The position numbers were made by a program, and so were the translations under genes. From NCBI GenBank assembly GCA_902705865.1, contig CACSIO010000056.1, positions 88,257 to 152,256 of the forward strand: DNA of 64,000 bases, given 5' to 3'. A model generated the notes under the pieces. That model had not been told where the DNA came from and did no database searches. It saw only the letters and a list, made by a program, of their open reading frames with translations. Every line of letters begins with the position of its first letter. The first letter of the stretch is position 1. The stretch comes from BD1-7 clade bacterium (lineage in GTDB: Bacteria; Pseudomonadota; Gammaproteobacteria; Pseudomonadales; DT-91). Positions 25,557-33,422 of this stretch are shown here, piece by piece.

Positions 25557-26918
25557 ATGACGGCAAGCGAGCATACATTGCAACCCGATAGTACTGATCT
25601 TGACCACGTTCCCGGTACGTATGGCTGGCCGATGCTGGGTGAAGTTATTGCATTGTTGCGTGACTTTAACGGCGTTATTTTTGATCACGTTGAAAAATAC
25701 GGCAATGTGTCTCGATTGCAGTTAGGCATCCAAAAAGGGTTGTTGGTTACTCATCCGGATGATTTACAGCCGATTTACCTTGATAAAGACCGCAACATGT
25801 CTTCAGAAATGGGCTATGCCGAAACGCTTGGGCGGTTTTACGGCGGCGGTTTGGCACTGATTGATTTTGATGTGCATAAAGCCCATCGGCGAATTTTTCA
25901 AAACGCGTTTAAGACTCAAGCTATTCGCGGTTATTTGGATATCATGAATCCGACGCTTCGAGACGGTATTGAAGACTGGGGTGATAAATCGGATTTTCAT
26001 TTTTTTGATGCCATCAAGTCGCTGTTGTTGGCTCAAGCCAGTGATATTTTTCTGGGGTTAGACAAAGACGATCAAAACACAGAAAAGCTGAGTCAGGCGT
26101 TTTTGGATATCAACGAAAAAGGTTTGTTGGCGATTATTCGTAAAGAGATTCCGGGCTTGGCCTTCCACCGAGGTATGGAAGGCAAGCGTTTTCTCTATGG
26201 TTTTTTGCAATCTTTAATAGCACCAAAGCGCGATGGTGATGGTAAAGATCTGATGAGTATTCTGGTCAAAGAACGCGACGAGAATGGCGAATACTTCAGC
26301 GATGATATTCTTCTTCCACACTTGGCGTTCTTACTTTTCGGGGCTCACGATACTACGACGGCAACACTGACCAATATGCTGATGTATCTGGCTCGGCCAG
26401 AAAACCAAGCATTGAAACAACGGGTTTATGATGAAGTTATCGCACTCGACAAAACGACGCTCGATTATGAAGATCTTGATAACTTGCCGTTGATTGAGCA
26501 GTGCATGCTCGAAACCTTGCGGCTGCATCCACCAGTGCCGTTTAATATGCGACGCACATTGCAAGAAACCACCATAGGCGGATATCGTGTGCCGGCGAAT
26601 ACTATTCTTTACAATACGCCCGTTTGGGCGGGTCGTAGTGACGAGTTTTGGACGGATCCACTTAAGTTTGACCCGGATCGCTGGGGTGATGATCGCGAAG
26701 AACAGAAGATCCACAACTTTGCGTTTATTGGTTTTGGTGGGGGCGCCCATAAGTGCATCGGTATGCACTTTGCGATGATGCAGGCGAAAGTATTCCTAAA
26801 TCACTTCATGCGTACGTATGATTTTTCGACTGCCGAAGGTTACAACCCGAAGGTCCAAGTCGTACCTATGCCGAAGCCGGTTGATAATTTGCCGATGACA
26901 TTACGCCGCCGTAGCTGA
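25557..26918 (+). CDS. Cytochrome P450
   Basis: 453 aa, no membrane anchor. Seen: the proline-rich start VPGTYGWPMLG, the I-helix motif LFGAHDTTTATL, ExxR in ETLRLHPP, and the haem loop FGGGAHKCIG with the thiolate Cys at residue 400. The general look (LFxAHDTT, FIGFGGGAHKCIG) is close to the CYP120/CYP26/CYP51-like group of soluble or sterol/retinoid-active P450s rather than CYP153 alkane hydroxylases; that placement is a judgement by eye. GAGGAG is the ribosome site. No ferredoxin or reductase gene is adjacent. Confidence 0.92.
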   Translation: MTASEHTLQPDSTDLDHVPGTYGWPMLGEVIALLRDFNGVIFDHVEKYGNVSRLQLGIQKGLLVTHPDDLQPIYLDKDRNMSSEMGYAETLGRFYGGGLALIDFDVHKAHRRIFQNAFKTQAIRGYLDIMNPTLRDGIEDWGDKSDFHFFDAIKSLLLAQASDIFLGLDKDDQNTEKLSQAFLDINEKGLLAIIRKEIPGLAFHRGMEGKRFLYGFLQSLIAPKRDGDGKDLMSILVKERDENGEYFSDDILLPHLAFLLFGAHDTTTATLTNMLMYLARPENQALKQRVYDEVIALDKTTLDYEDLDNLPLIEQCMLETLRLHPPVPFNMRRTLQETTIGGYRVPANTILYNTPVWAGRSDEFWTDPLKFDPDRWGDDREEQKIHNFAFIGFGGGAHKCIGMHFAMMQAKVFLNHFMRTYDFSTAEGYNPKVQVVPMPKPVDNLPMTLRRRS

Positions 26919-26963
26919 GTTGTTAAGCGTGCTCGGTCAAATCACAGTTAGAGAGATTTTTTG

Positions 26964-27992
26964 ATGACTAAACCATTCCTGATTGACGGACCTTTTTATG
27001 CCACGCTGGAAACAGCGAAAGACACAGCGTTAGAAATGGCAGACGTAGGCTATGACGGTGTCTATACCATGGAAGGTGCACACGATCCGTTCTACCCGCT
27101 GATTGTTGCCAGCGAACATGCACCGCAGTTGGATATCTCCACGGCGATTGCGGTGTCGTTTCCGCGCAATCCGATGCATCTGGCTTATCAAGCATTGGAT
27201 CTGCAGAACTTCTCCAAAGGTAATTTTTACCTAGGATTGGGGTCGCAAATCAAGCCGCATATTGAAAAGCGTTTTGGCGTTGATTTTTCGCCAGTTGCCA
27301 AACGTATGCGTGAACAAATCCTTGCCATTCGCGCCATATTCGATTGTTTTCAGCACGGTGAGCGGCTTAATTTTGAGGGCGAATACTATCGCCATACCTT
27401 GATGGGGCCGATGTTTAATCCGGGGCCTTGCGAGTTTGGTTTACCGCCGATTTTAACCGGAGGTTTCGGGCCAAAGATGTGTGAAATGGCCGGAGAAGTG
27501 GCCGACGGCTTGATTGTACATCCGTTTAACAACGTGGCGTATTTGCAAGATCACGTGATGCCTAACGTTAATCTGGGCAAAGAGAAATCTGGCCGTGATA
27601 GCGATTTTACCTTGTCGATCTCAGCCATGGTGGTAACCGGTACGAATGAGCTGAATTTCCAGAATGCCTACAATGGCGTACGTTCGTTGTTGGCGTTCTA
27701 TGGTTCTACTCCTGCGTACTTACCTGCGATGAAAGCCCTGGGCTTTGAAGACTTGCAGCCAACACTGAATCGACTGTCGAAAGAAAACCGCATGGAAGAA
27801 ATGGAAGCCTTGATTCCGGATGAATTTGTTCAGCAGTTTGCGGTAGTGGCAGAGCCCAAAGACGTTGCTGCAAAGCTTATCGAGAAGTACGGTGATGTTG
27901 CTGGGCGAATCAGCATTTACGCGCCATATTTTGCCGAGAATGCTATGTGGAAAGAAATTATTGCTGATATCAAAAGGTTACAGGGCCGATAG
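26964..27992 (+). CDS. LLM class F420/flavin-dependent oxidoreductase (TIGR03617-like)
   Basis: 342 aa, luciferase-like barrel. Features: DVGYDGVYTMEGAHDPFYPL, the strand LDISTAIAVSFPRNPMHLAYQALDLQ, NFYLGLGSQIKPHIEKRFG, and the late strand PPILTGGFGPKMCEMAGEVADGLIVHPF. Family TIGR03617 is best known from mycobacteria, where F420 is the assumed cofactor. It follows the P450 after 45 bp with GAGAG upstream, so it is probably co-transcribed and acts on the same compound. Confidence 0.87.
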   Translation: MTKPFLIDGPFYATLETAKDTALEMADVGYDGVYTMEGAHDPFYPLIVASEHAPQLDISTAIAVSFPRNPMHLAYQALDLQNFSKGNFYLGLGSQIKPHIEKRFGVDFSPVAKRMREQILAIRAIFDCFQHGERLNFEGEYYRHTLMGPMFNPGPCEFGLPPILTGGFGPKMCEMAGEVADGLIVHPFNNVAYLQDHVMPNVNLGKEKSGRDSDFTLSISAMVVTGTNELNFQNAYNGVRSLLAFYGSTPAYLPAMKALGFEDLQPTLNRLSKENRMEEMEALIPDEFVQQFAVVAEPKDVAAKLIEKYGDVAGRISIYAPYFAENAMWKEIIADIKRLQGR

Positions 27993-28069
27993 GCTTGGGT
28001 TTTTGGCTGGTTATCCACTATAGCCAGCCGATATAATCAGAACTTAGATCCATGTTAGATTGATGCAGA

Positions 28070-28651
28070 ATGAGCAAAGCCCTACGTACGCGCCAAAAAA
28101 TCCTAGATACCGCCGCTCAACTTATTTATGAGCATGGTTTAACCCGTTTTCGCATTGATGATCTGGTTGCCGATGTTGGTATCACTCGGCAGACATTTTA
28201 TCGCTACTTCAAAAATAAAAACGAAGTTATGACCGCGGTCGTGGTCGCCAATGGGATCAAACTGGCCGAGCGTGTGTTTGAAGAACTTACGGCAATGCAA
28301 TTGTCGTTTGAAGATTTCCTGGTTGAGGGGGTGGTTCATTCGGTTGAAATGATTAAAAGCGAAGACAGCTTTTACCGGTTTCTTGAAGATGACCTGACAC
28401 CTGCAGTGGGTATCATGATCGAGAATTTCCTCACCGTCGAACAGGCGATGCTTCCGCTTGCCGACCCCTATATTGAGCGTGCGCGGGAATCGGGTATCGT
28501 TAAAGCCGAGGTAACAACACACGATATTTTGCGCTGGATATTTCGCGCGTTTCTGTCTGAGATGTTGTTGTCAGGGCTAGAGCCTGTGGAAGCAAGGCGC
28601 AATTATCTGAAGAAGATGTTGGTCCCTTCAATCTGTTACGATTTACGCTGA
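28070..28651 (+). CDS. TetR family regulator of the P450 cluster
   Basis: 193 aa. The N-terminal HTH (FRIDDLVADVGITRQTFYRYFKNKNEVM) is typical of TetR. The ligand domain is unassigned. It lies 77 bp after the LLM gene, separated by a weak GGCTGG/CCAGCC hairpin (about 28009-28030). As the last gene of the SRPBCC-P450-LLM group it probably represses the promoter at 24924-24952. Confidence 0.88.
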   Translation: MSKALRTRQKILDTAAQLIYEHGLTRFRIDDLVADVGITRQTFYRYFKNKNEVMTAVVVANGIKLAERVFEELTAMQLSFEDFLVEGVVHSVEMIKSEDSFYRFLEDDLTPAVGIMIENFLTVEQAMLPLADPYIERARESGIVKAEVTTHDILRWIFRAFLSEMLLSGLEPVEARRNYLKKMLVPSICYDLR

Positions 28652-28758
28652 TTCAGGTGATGGAGTTTTCGCTGCTGAGTGTGTTTTATCGGCGTACTAC
28701 ATTGGCTCTCTCATGTATTTGTACATAACCAGGGCTTGATGCGATACCTCACGATAAT

Positions 28759-28772
28759 CTGATCTGAATCAA
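28759..28772 (+). promoter_or_regulatory. FNR/Dnr-like box upstream of the globin gene
   Basis: CTGAT-CTGA-ATCAA matches TTGAT-N4-ATCAA at 9 of 10 positions, 109 bp before the globin start. A second 14-bp inverted repeat ATGTA-TTTG-TACAT lies at 28713-28726. Both suit control by oxygen or NO, but no FNR-family gene is in the window. Confidence 0.5.
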
Positions 28773-28881
28773 AGTAATTAGCATCCTTCTGCACGGTGGT
28801 GGAATTTTTCTCGAACTTCTGTCGAACGATCGTTAGACTGCGATTCAGTGTTAAGAATGATAATAATCAAGAGGCTCCTGC

Positions 28882-29313
28882 ATGTTTGATCATCATATTG
28901 AGGTTATCGAATCATCGGTTAGTGAAGCGCGGCGTCGAGTTGGCATCAAGGCGCTTTCCGTACCGTTGCTGAAGCGTCTTTTCGAAACCTTTCCTGAAAC
29001 CGCGGATATGTTTGATATCGAGAGTCTGGAAGGGTTTGCTCCGGAGAAATTCCAGTACGTCTTGGATTTAATCGTCGACACACTCAAGCGCCCCGAGTAT
29101 GCACGTGAATCCGTTGAAAATGAGATTGTGCGCCATCAGATGTATGCGCTAAAAGATGAAGAGTATTACTTTGTGCTGGTCGAGTCTGTGCCTGAATGTG
29201 TGAAGTCAGTTCTGGCTGATGACTGGACGGACGAAATGGAAGAATGCTGGAGTGATGCAGTGTATGGATTAAAGGGTTTTATTCATGAATCTGTGGCTGA
29301 ACTGGGGTTGTAG
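28882..29313 (+). CDS. Single-domain globin
   Basis: 143 aa. The globin fold is shown by LLKRLFETFPETADMFD (CD region), a proximal His candidate at residue 85 in IVRHQMYAL, and the closing pattern DWTDEMEECWSDAVYGLKGFI, which parallels the W...AW..AY..L helix of flavohemoglobin. It has no reductase domain. Likely binds O2 or NO through haem. GAGGCTCC precedes the ATG. Confidence 0.8.
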   Translation: MFDHHIEVIESSVSEARRRVGIKALSVPLLKRLFETFPETADMFDIESLEGFAPEKFQYVLDLIVDTLKRPEYARESVENEIVRHQMYALKDEEYYFVLVESVPECVKSVLADDWTDEMEECWSDAVYGLKGFIHESVAELGL

Positions 29314-29404
29314 TTAAGGTTTTCAGTTCGGAGTTGCAGTTCGTGTTGACCTTGGCAGTGATCAACGAAAGTAAGACAGGCAACTACAGAAGGTAGAGAA
29401 AGGG

Positions 29405-29445
29405 AAAAATACTGGGTTAGCAACTGTGAAGCTGGCTGCTAACCC
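29405..29445 (-). terminator. Terminator of the minus-strand small-gene group
   Basis: Perfect 9-bp stem GGGTTAGCA / TGCTAACCC (29414-29445), followed on the minus strand by AGTATTTTT. It lies 10 bp after the 78-residue gene and may also stop the convergent globin transcript. Confidence 0.8.
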
Positions 29446-29454
29446 TTAGCCATG

Positions 29455-29691
29455 TCAGGCGGCAACTTTACTGACGATTTCGGTCAATTTTTCGTGCATT
29501 GCCTGATCAATCTCATCCGGTTTGATACGCGAAATAATATTCTGTAATACGCGAATTTCGTTGTCGTCGATCTCTCCATCGCGCTCGGCAATCACAAGCA
29601 GCTTGCCTAACTCCTGCGCATCGAGTTTTCCGTCTTTAAAACACTCGATAGAGCGAAAAGACATTTCCAGATAATCACGTGATTCCGTCAT
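29455..29691 (-). CDS. Small acidic protein, TerB/EF-hand-like
   Basis: 78 aa. The stretch FKDGKLDAQELGKLLVIAERDGEIDDNEI holds two DG-x-[LI]-D elements, as in EF-hands or TerB-type helical proteins (A.aDGeid..E). Metal binding is possible but unproven. It follows the amidase gene after 22 bp on the same strand, so they are probably co-transcribed, and the terminator lies just after it. Confidence 0.7.
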   Translation of the reverse strand: MTESRDYLEMSFRSIECFKDGKLDAQELGKLLVIAERDGEIDDNEIRVLQNIISRIKPDEIDQAMHEKLTEIVSKVAA

Positions 29692-29713
29692 TGTAGGAAC
29701 TTCCTGTTAGTTG

Positions 29714-30481
29714 TTATTGATTGGCTGCAATCGGAAGCCGAATGAAACGTTTGATCACATTCATCGACCGTTGCTTCTCTGCCACCATGATTCCTTCACG
29801 ACTGCCTGCCTCGTTGGTATTGCCTTCGATGGTAACGACTCCGTCATCATTGACCGCATCGACAATGCCAATATGTGAAAAGGTAAACACAACGATATCA
29901 CCGCGATTGGGCGTGTGTGCTTGATTGTCAGGTTCAAACACCAGGCAATCGTTAGCTTCTGCCCACTGAGTTAAAAAACGATGTACAGAGGCTTCTCGGG
30001 GAGCATGCACGTGTTGGTAGTTGCCGTTGTCGTCCAGCAGCTTTTGCACACACAGTGACACAAACGCAGCACACCATGGGTAACCGTCTCCGGGGATGGT
30101 ATCGGCGGCAAAAATTTCCATCATGCGCATGTCGTCACCGGCGAGGTTGTTGCCGGTTTCTCGGGCACCCAGGTAGTTGCGGGCAATATCCGCCAGTGCT
30201 TTTTGTGCGGTGTTGCTATCTTGTTGGCTTTGAGCGGTTTGTTGAACTTGCGAGGCAACCTGACATGCCAGCATGAGGGCAGACCAGGTGTACTTGCCAA
30301 CGACGCCATCAATGGTCAGTGATGCTTGGGTTTGAAATGATTTTACCGCAGCATGTGTTGCCGGACCGAAATCTCCATCGACGGTGAGATTAGGTGATGG
30401 ATTAACGGCTTTGTTGAGGCTGGCTTGTAGATCACGCACAGCATCTTGCTCGGTACTGCCTTGTTGAAGTAGCGGCTTCAT
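29714..30481 (-). CDS. Peptidoglycan-binding and CHAP-like amidase (TIGR02594-like)
   Basis: 255 aa from the ATG at 30481 (AAAGGG upstream); a longer frame starts at 30574 but has no good ribosome site. An N-terminal peptidoglycan-binding domain (LTVDGDFGPATHAAVKSFQ, LTIDGVVGKYTWSAL) is followed by a cysteine amidase domain with the catalytic Cys in YPWCAAFVSLCVQ, the His in FSHIGIVDAV and EGNTNE. No signal peptide, so wall access would need lysis, holin-type export or a secretion system. It could be a former phage endolysin or a secreted effector. Confidence 0.8.
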   Translation of the reverse strand: MKPLLQQGSTEQDAVRDLQASLNKAVNPSPNLTVDGDFGPATHAAVKSFQTQASLTIDGVVGKYTWSALMLACQVASQVQQTAQSQQDSNTAQKALADIARNYLGARETGNNLAGDDMRMMEIFAADTIPGDGYPWCAAFVSLCVQKLLDDNGNYQHVHAPREASVHRFLTQWAEANDCLVFEPDNQAHTPNRGDIVVFTFSHIGIVDAVNDDGVVTIEGNTNEAGSREGIMVAEKQRSMNVIKRFIRLPIAANQ

Positions 30482-30638
30482 GAGTAAATCCCTTTGCGTC
30501 TGTATTGAACTAATGGTGGCATGTTTTGCGCCACCATGAACAATTAGACTACCGCGAACCCTGAGCGGATTCAAAGCAAATTATCCGTAACTTCTACATT
30601 GATTTTGAATGGAAATTGACTATGGAAATGCCCGTGAA

Positions 30639-31058
30639 TCAACCTTCAAGGGCTTTGCTTAATTCCGCAATATCGTCCAATAATTCTTGATCAGAAAGGC
30701 CGTTGGAGTATTCCTGAGCTTCTTCGATTGCGCTGCGTGCTTCGTCTAAACGTTCTTCATCAGCCAGCAGCATTGCCTGTGCATAACAGATTGATGCTTT
30801 GTAATCTCTGGCACCAATTTCATCGGCAAAACCCAGCGCTTTTTTGTAGTGGCGCAGTGCTTCTTCTGCGTCTTCTGTGAAATCTGCCAAGGTTTCCCAT
30901 TGTACTGGGTGGTTTTTGCTTTCGTCGTCTTCGTTGTCGAAGCAGATGGATTGCAACTCTTGGTACAGACGAGAAAACTGCTCGCTGTTTTCGCTTTCGG
31001 CAGCCGCCAGCATGTCGGTTGCCAGAGTGTGTACTTGTTCGAATATTTTTGTGTTCAT
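30639..31058 (-). CDS. Small TPR-like protein
   Basis: 139 aa from the ATG at 31058, which has GGCGGA about 9 bp upstream; a longer frame lacks this. Acidic and helical, with a TPR-like repeat in ALRHYKKALGFADEIG, YAQAMLLADEERLDEARSAIEEA. Cytoplasmic. It lies upstream of the amidase gene on the same strand; whether it is a partner or immunity protein is guesswork. Confidence 0.72.
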   Translation of the reverse strand: MNTKIFEQVHTLATDMLAAAESENSEQFSRLYQELQSICFDNEDDESKNHPVQWETLADFTEDAEEALRHYKKALGFADEIGARDYKASICYAQAMLLADEERLDEARSAIEEAQEYSNGLSDQELLDDIAELSKALEG

Positions 31059-31224
31059 GATGGGATTCCGCCAGAGTAGGTTGGCGGCGATGTTGTCAGT
31101 AATAGTGTGCAGGCGCAAGTGCTTTTACGACATAAGTATTGGGTAAACATTCGGTGAGATTTGCGTAGTTTATTTGGAGGAGCAAGGCGCTTGTTATTGA
31201 TAGACTTAAAGGGCCAGCGAAATG

Positions 31225-31290
31225 AAAAAACTCCGGCCTGCAGAACCCCCTCAGGGGCAGCGAGGGAATCCTGTGGTAGCCAGGCCAGAG
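31225..31290 (-). terminator. Large branched terminator after the lipoprotein gene
   Basis: Arms at 31281-31290 and 31231-31240 pair over 10 bp (CTCTGGCCTG with CAGGCCGGAG, one mismatch). Inside lies a second hairpin CCCCT-GAGGGG. On the minus strand the outer stem runs straight into TTTTTT. It lies 18 bp after the gene that ends at 31309. Confidence 0.75.
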
Positions 31291-31308
31291 TGAAGTCGAA
31301 ACGTTGAA

Positions 31309-32352
31309 TCAGTCGGTTATATCAACATCGAAACTGACATCGGCTGTTTCACCGAGATGGTTCTCAGTACTTACATTACCAAGTAGTCGGCGAGTCGTAT
31401 TTTCGGTGATATCGTAGGTATTGTTTTCAGCACCGCCGAGGCTGACGAGAAACCCAGGGTCGATCAAGTCATTCTGAATCAGTGTCATATAGCCGCGGCT
31501 GTTGCTCGTGGTTTCGATAACTCCAAGATCAAACTGATGGCTACTTTCAGTGCTTAAAACGATGCGGTTGAAGGCGGTCATGGTCGCGAGGATGTTTTTG
31601 ACATCATCCGTCAGGCCTGGCACGTCCGATGATACGGCAGCGATAAAGTCAGCTTCGATATCATTGACGCATTCAATCGTCAGTGTTTCATCATCGAAGA
31701 GTGTTTGCATCGTAATCCCGCCGCTGCCGATAGCGCTGTAGTCGATGGCAGTTGCGTCGGCGGTTAGCGTTCCGAGATTGGCTTGAATGTTCTGGGATAG
31801 TTGGAGCGCAGTATAGCTACCTGAGATCGTAGTCGAAGAGTCGTCTTCTGCGGTTGAGAAGTTAAGGGTAACGCTCATGCGATTGGTGGGCTCTGATGTC
31901 GGCTCGTCGTTATCGGTAACAAAACTGAATTGATAGTTGAGGGTCGTAGGGCCGTCTTCAACAAGGACTTCGAAACCGGATGTCTCGATGTTGCTGGTAT
32001 TGGCGGGCATCCAGCTTTGTGCAACATGACAAAGTCGAATCTCAGACTCGCTACTATTAGCGCCGGGTTTGAGGGTGAAAAACATGCGGCGAGTTACTGT
32101 GCCTGAATCGGTGTCACCATCGAGTGTCACCGCCATTTGTTCATCGCCCATTAGTACCCATAAGCCGTAAGGAACATCATTATTAACCCCGGATACAATG
32201 TAGCTATCAGGGCTGAATCGACTTTCGTCGCTACTTGGCGGATCAATTGAGTCGATGGGGGCAGGTGGCGTTGGCCCGACATCTTGGTTACATCCAGACA
32301 GGATAAAACCAGTGGTCAGCAATGATGTTAAAATGGTGGCAGTTTGTTTCAT
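31309..32352 (-). CDS. Hypothetical lipoprotein, paralogue of the one at 38916
   Basis: 347 aa from the ATG at 32352; the signal peptide ends in the lipobox ILSGC. The mature part begins with a Pro-rich linker (VGPTPPAPIDSIDPPS) and then beta-rich sequence with GLWVLMGDE, ISGSYTALQL, LTIECVND and a closing acidic strand. The family is not recognised. The same layout recurs at 38916 (GVWLYLGTE, LSGSYRMVKI, LTCLEEQ). Divergent from a TetR gene with only 18 bp between start codons. Confidence 0.75.
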   Translation of the reverse strand: MKQTATILTSLLTTGFILSGCNQDVGPTPPAPIDSIDPPSSDESRFSPDSYIVSGVNNDVPYGLWVLMGDEQMAVTLDGDTDSGTVTRRMFFTLKPGANSSESEIRLCHVAQSWMPANTSNIETSGFEVLVEDGPTTLNYQFSFVTDNDEPTSEPTNRMSVTLNFSTAEDDSSTTISGSYTALQLSQNIQANLGTLTADATAIDYSAIGSGGITMQTLFDDETLTIECVNDIEADFIAAVSSDVPGLTDDVKNILATMTAFNRIVLSTESSHQFDLGVIETTSNSRGYMTLIQNDLIDPGFLVSLGGAENNTYDITENTTRRLLGNVSTENHLGETADVSFDVDITD

Positions 32353-32370
32353 AATCTCGGTTATCTTCTT

Positions 32371-32991
32371 ATGGTTCGTACGCGAAAGGCGCCGGCTGAT
32401 CGGCGTGCACAAATCCTGCAAGCGACCTTCGATCTTGTAACGCAACAGGGCTATCAAAGCGTATCCATGCGTGATGTGGCCGCACGTTGTGGTATTTCCA
32501 AAGCAGCGATTTATGTATATTTTCCGACCAAAGAGGCGCTCTATAACACGGTCATTCAGAATGCCCTAGCGCTTCGCTTACAGCTGATTGAGGCTGCACT
32601 GACGCCTGATTTACCTGTGTATGAACAACTGTTCAATGTCTTGCATGCGGTATTTCACCTAACGGCCTATAAAAGCGAATCGATGACGTCACTTATTGAG
32701 TTATCACATGTTTATGCAGAGGCCGAGTTGGCCGCGCACAAGCTGGCGATCGTTCAAATACTTACTGATATTATTGCCTCTGGTGAACAGCAGGGCGGCA
32801 TACAATTGCCCGCTCAGTTGGCATCGGCCTCTGATGCAGCGCATCTGTTGATAGATGCTGCAACGGGCGTTGCTGGAACTCTGGACATGCATACCGATGC
32901 ACCAGTTGATCAGCAGCTCCGGCAAAAGCTCTCTCAGTTAACGTCTACATTTCTGTGCGGTTGGCAATCAGGTACAGGCCATCACCGATAG
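32371..32991 (+). CDS. TetR family regulator
   Basis: 206 aa from the ATG at 32371; upstream in-frame starts lie inside the divergent gene and are less likely. The HTH reads SMRDVAARCGISKAAIYVYFPTKEAL. The C-terminal ligand domain is unassigned. Its start is 18 bp from that of the divergent lipoprotein gene, which may be its target. The MMPL transporter gene starts 431 bp downstream and is another candidate. Confidence 0.87.
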   Translation: MVRTRKAPADRRAQILQATFDLVTQQGYQSVSMRDVAARCGISKAAIYVYFPTKEALYNTVIQNALALRLQLIEAALTPDLPVYEQLFNVLHAVFHLTAYKSESMTSLIELSHVYAEAELAAHKLAIVQILTDIIASGEQQGGIQLPAQLASASDAAHLLIDAATGVAGTLDMHTDAPVDQQLRQKLSQLTSTFLCGWQSGTGHHR

Positions 32992-33422
32992 TGCTGATGT
33001 TGCTAAAATTCAGCCACTAACCCATCGCTCATGCACAATTACTCTTGTTCATTAATGACTTATGTTGGGTATCGGTCAGTAGTTATTTTTGCTGAACGGA
33101 GCCTAGAGTCAAACACTCTTTTATGAACTGCGTGACAAGGTTCCTAAAAGTAACCTTTGTATTTAGTTTTTACTTCGAGCTAATTAATATCTAAATCATG
33201 TGCTTAGAGTAAATTCCGGTACTCATCGGCTCTAAAATAATTACCTCTGCAGGAAGTAACTATTACCTCTTGGGAGCCCGTTTGAAAGCTAAACAAATTG
33301 TCATCTCTTATAAGCTAATGCGATATAAACGAATCTGATAGAATCGCGCGCGCTATTGGTTGATGTTCCAGCTGCAGTATCGGAATTCAGCTATAGGATT
33401 CGTAATCCCGGGATAAAAACGT
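32992..33422. other. 431-bp gap upstream of the MMPL transporter
   Basis: AT-rich, no credible gene. It holds a short hairpin AAGGTT/AACCTT (about 33139-33159) followed by TGTATTT, perhaps a weak terminator for the TetR gene. The promoter of the transporter should lie here. Confidence 0.45.

Noticed and set aside
31225..31290. Imperfect inverted repeat considered as an integron attC site
   Set aside because: It lacks the R and L box layout of attC, no integrase is present, and the T-run after the stem fits a terminator better.
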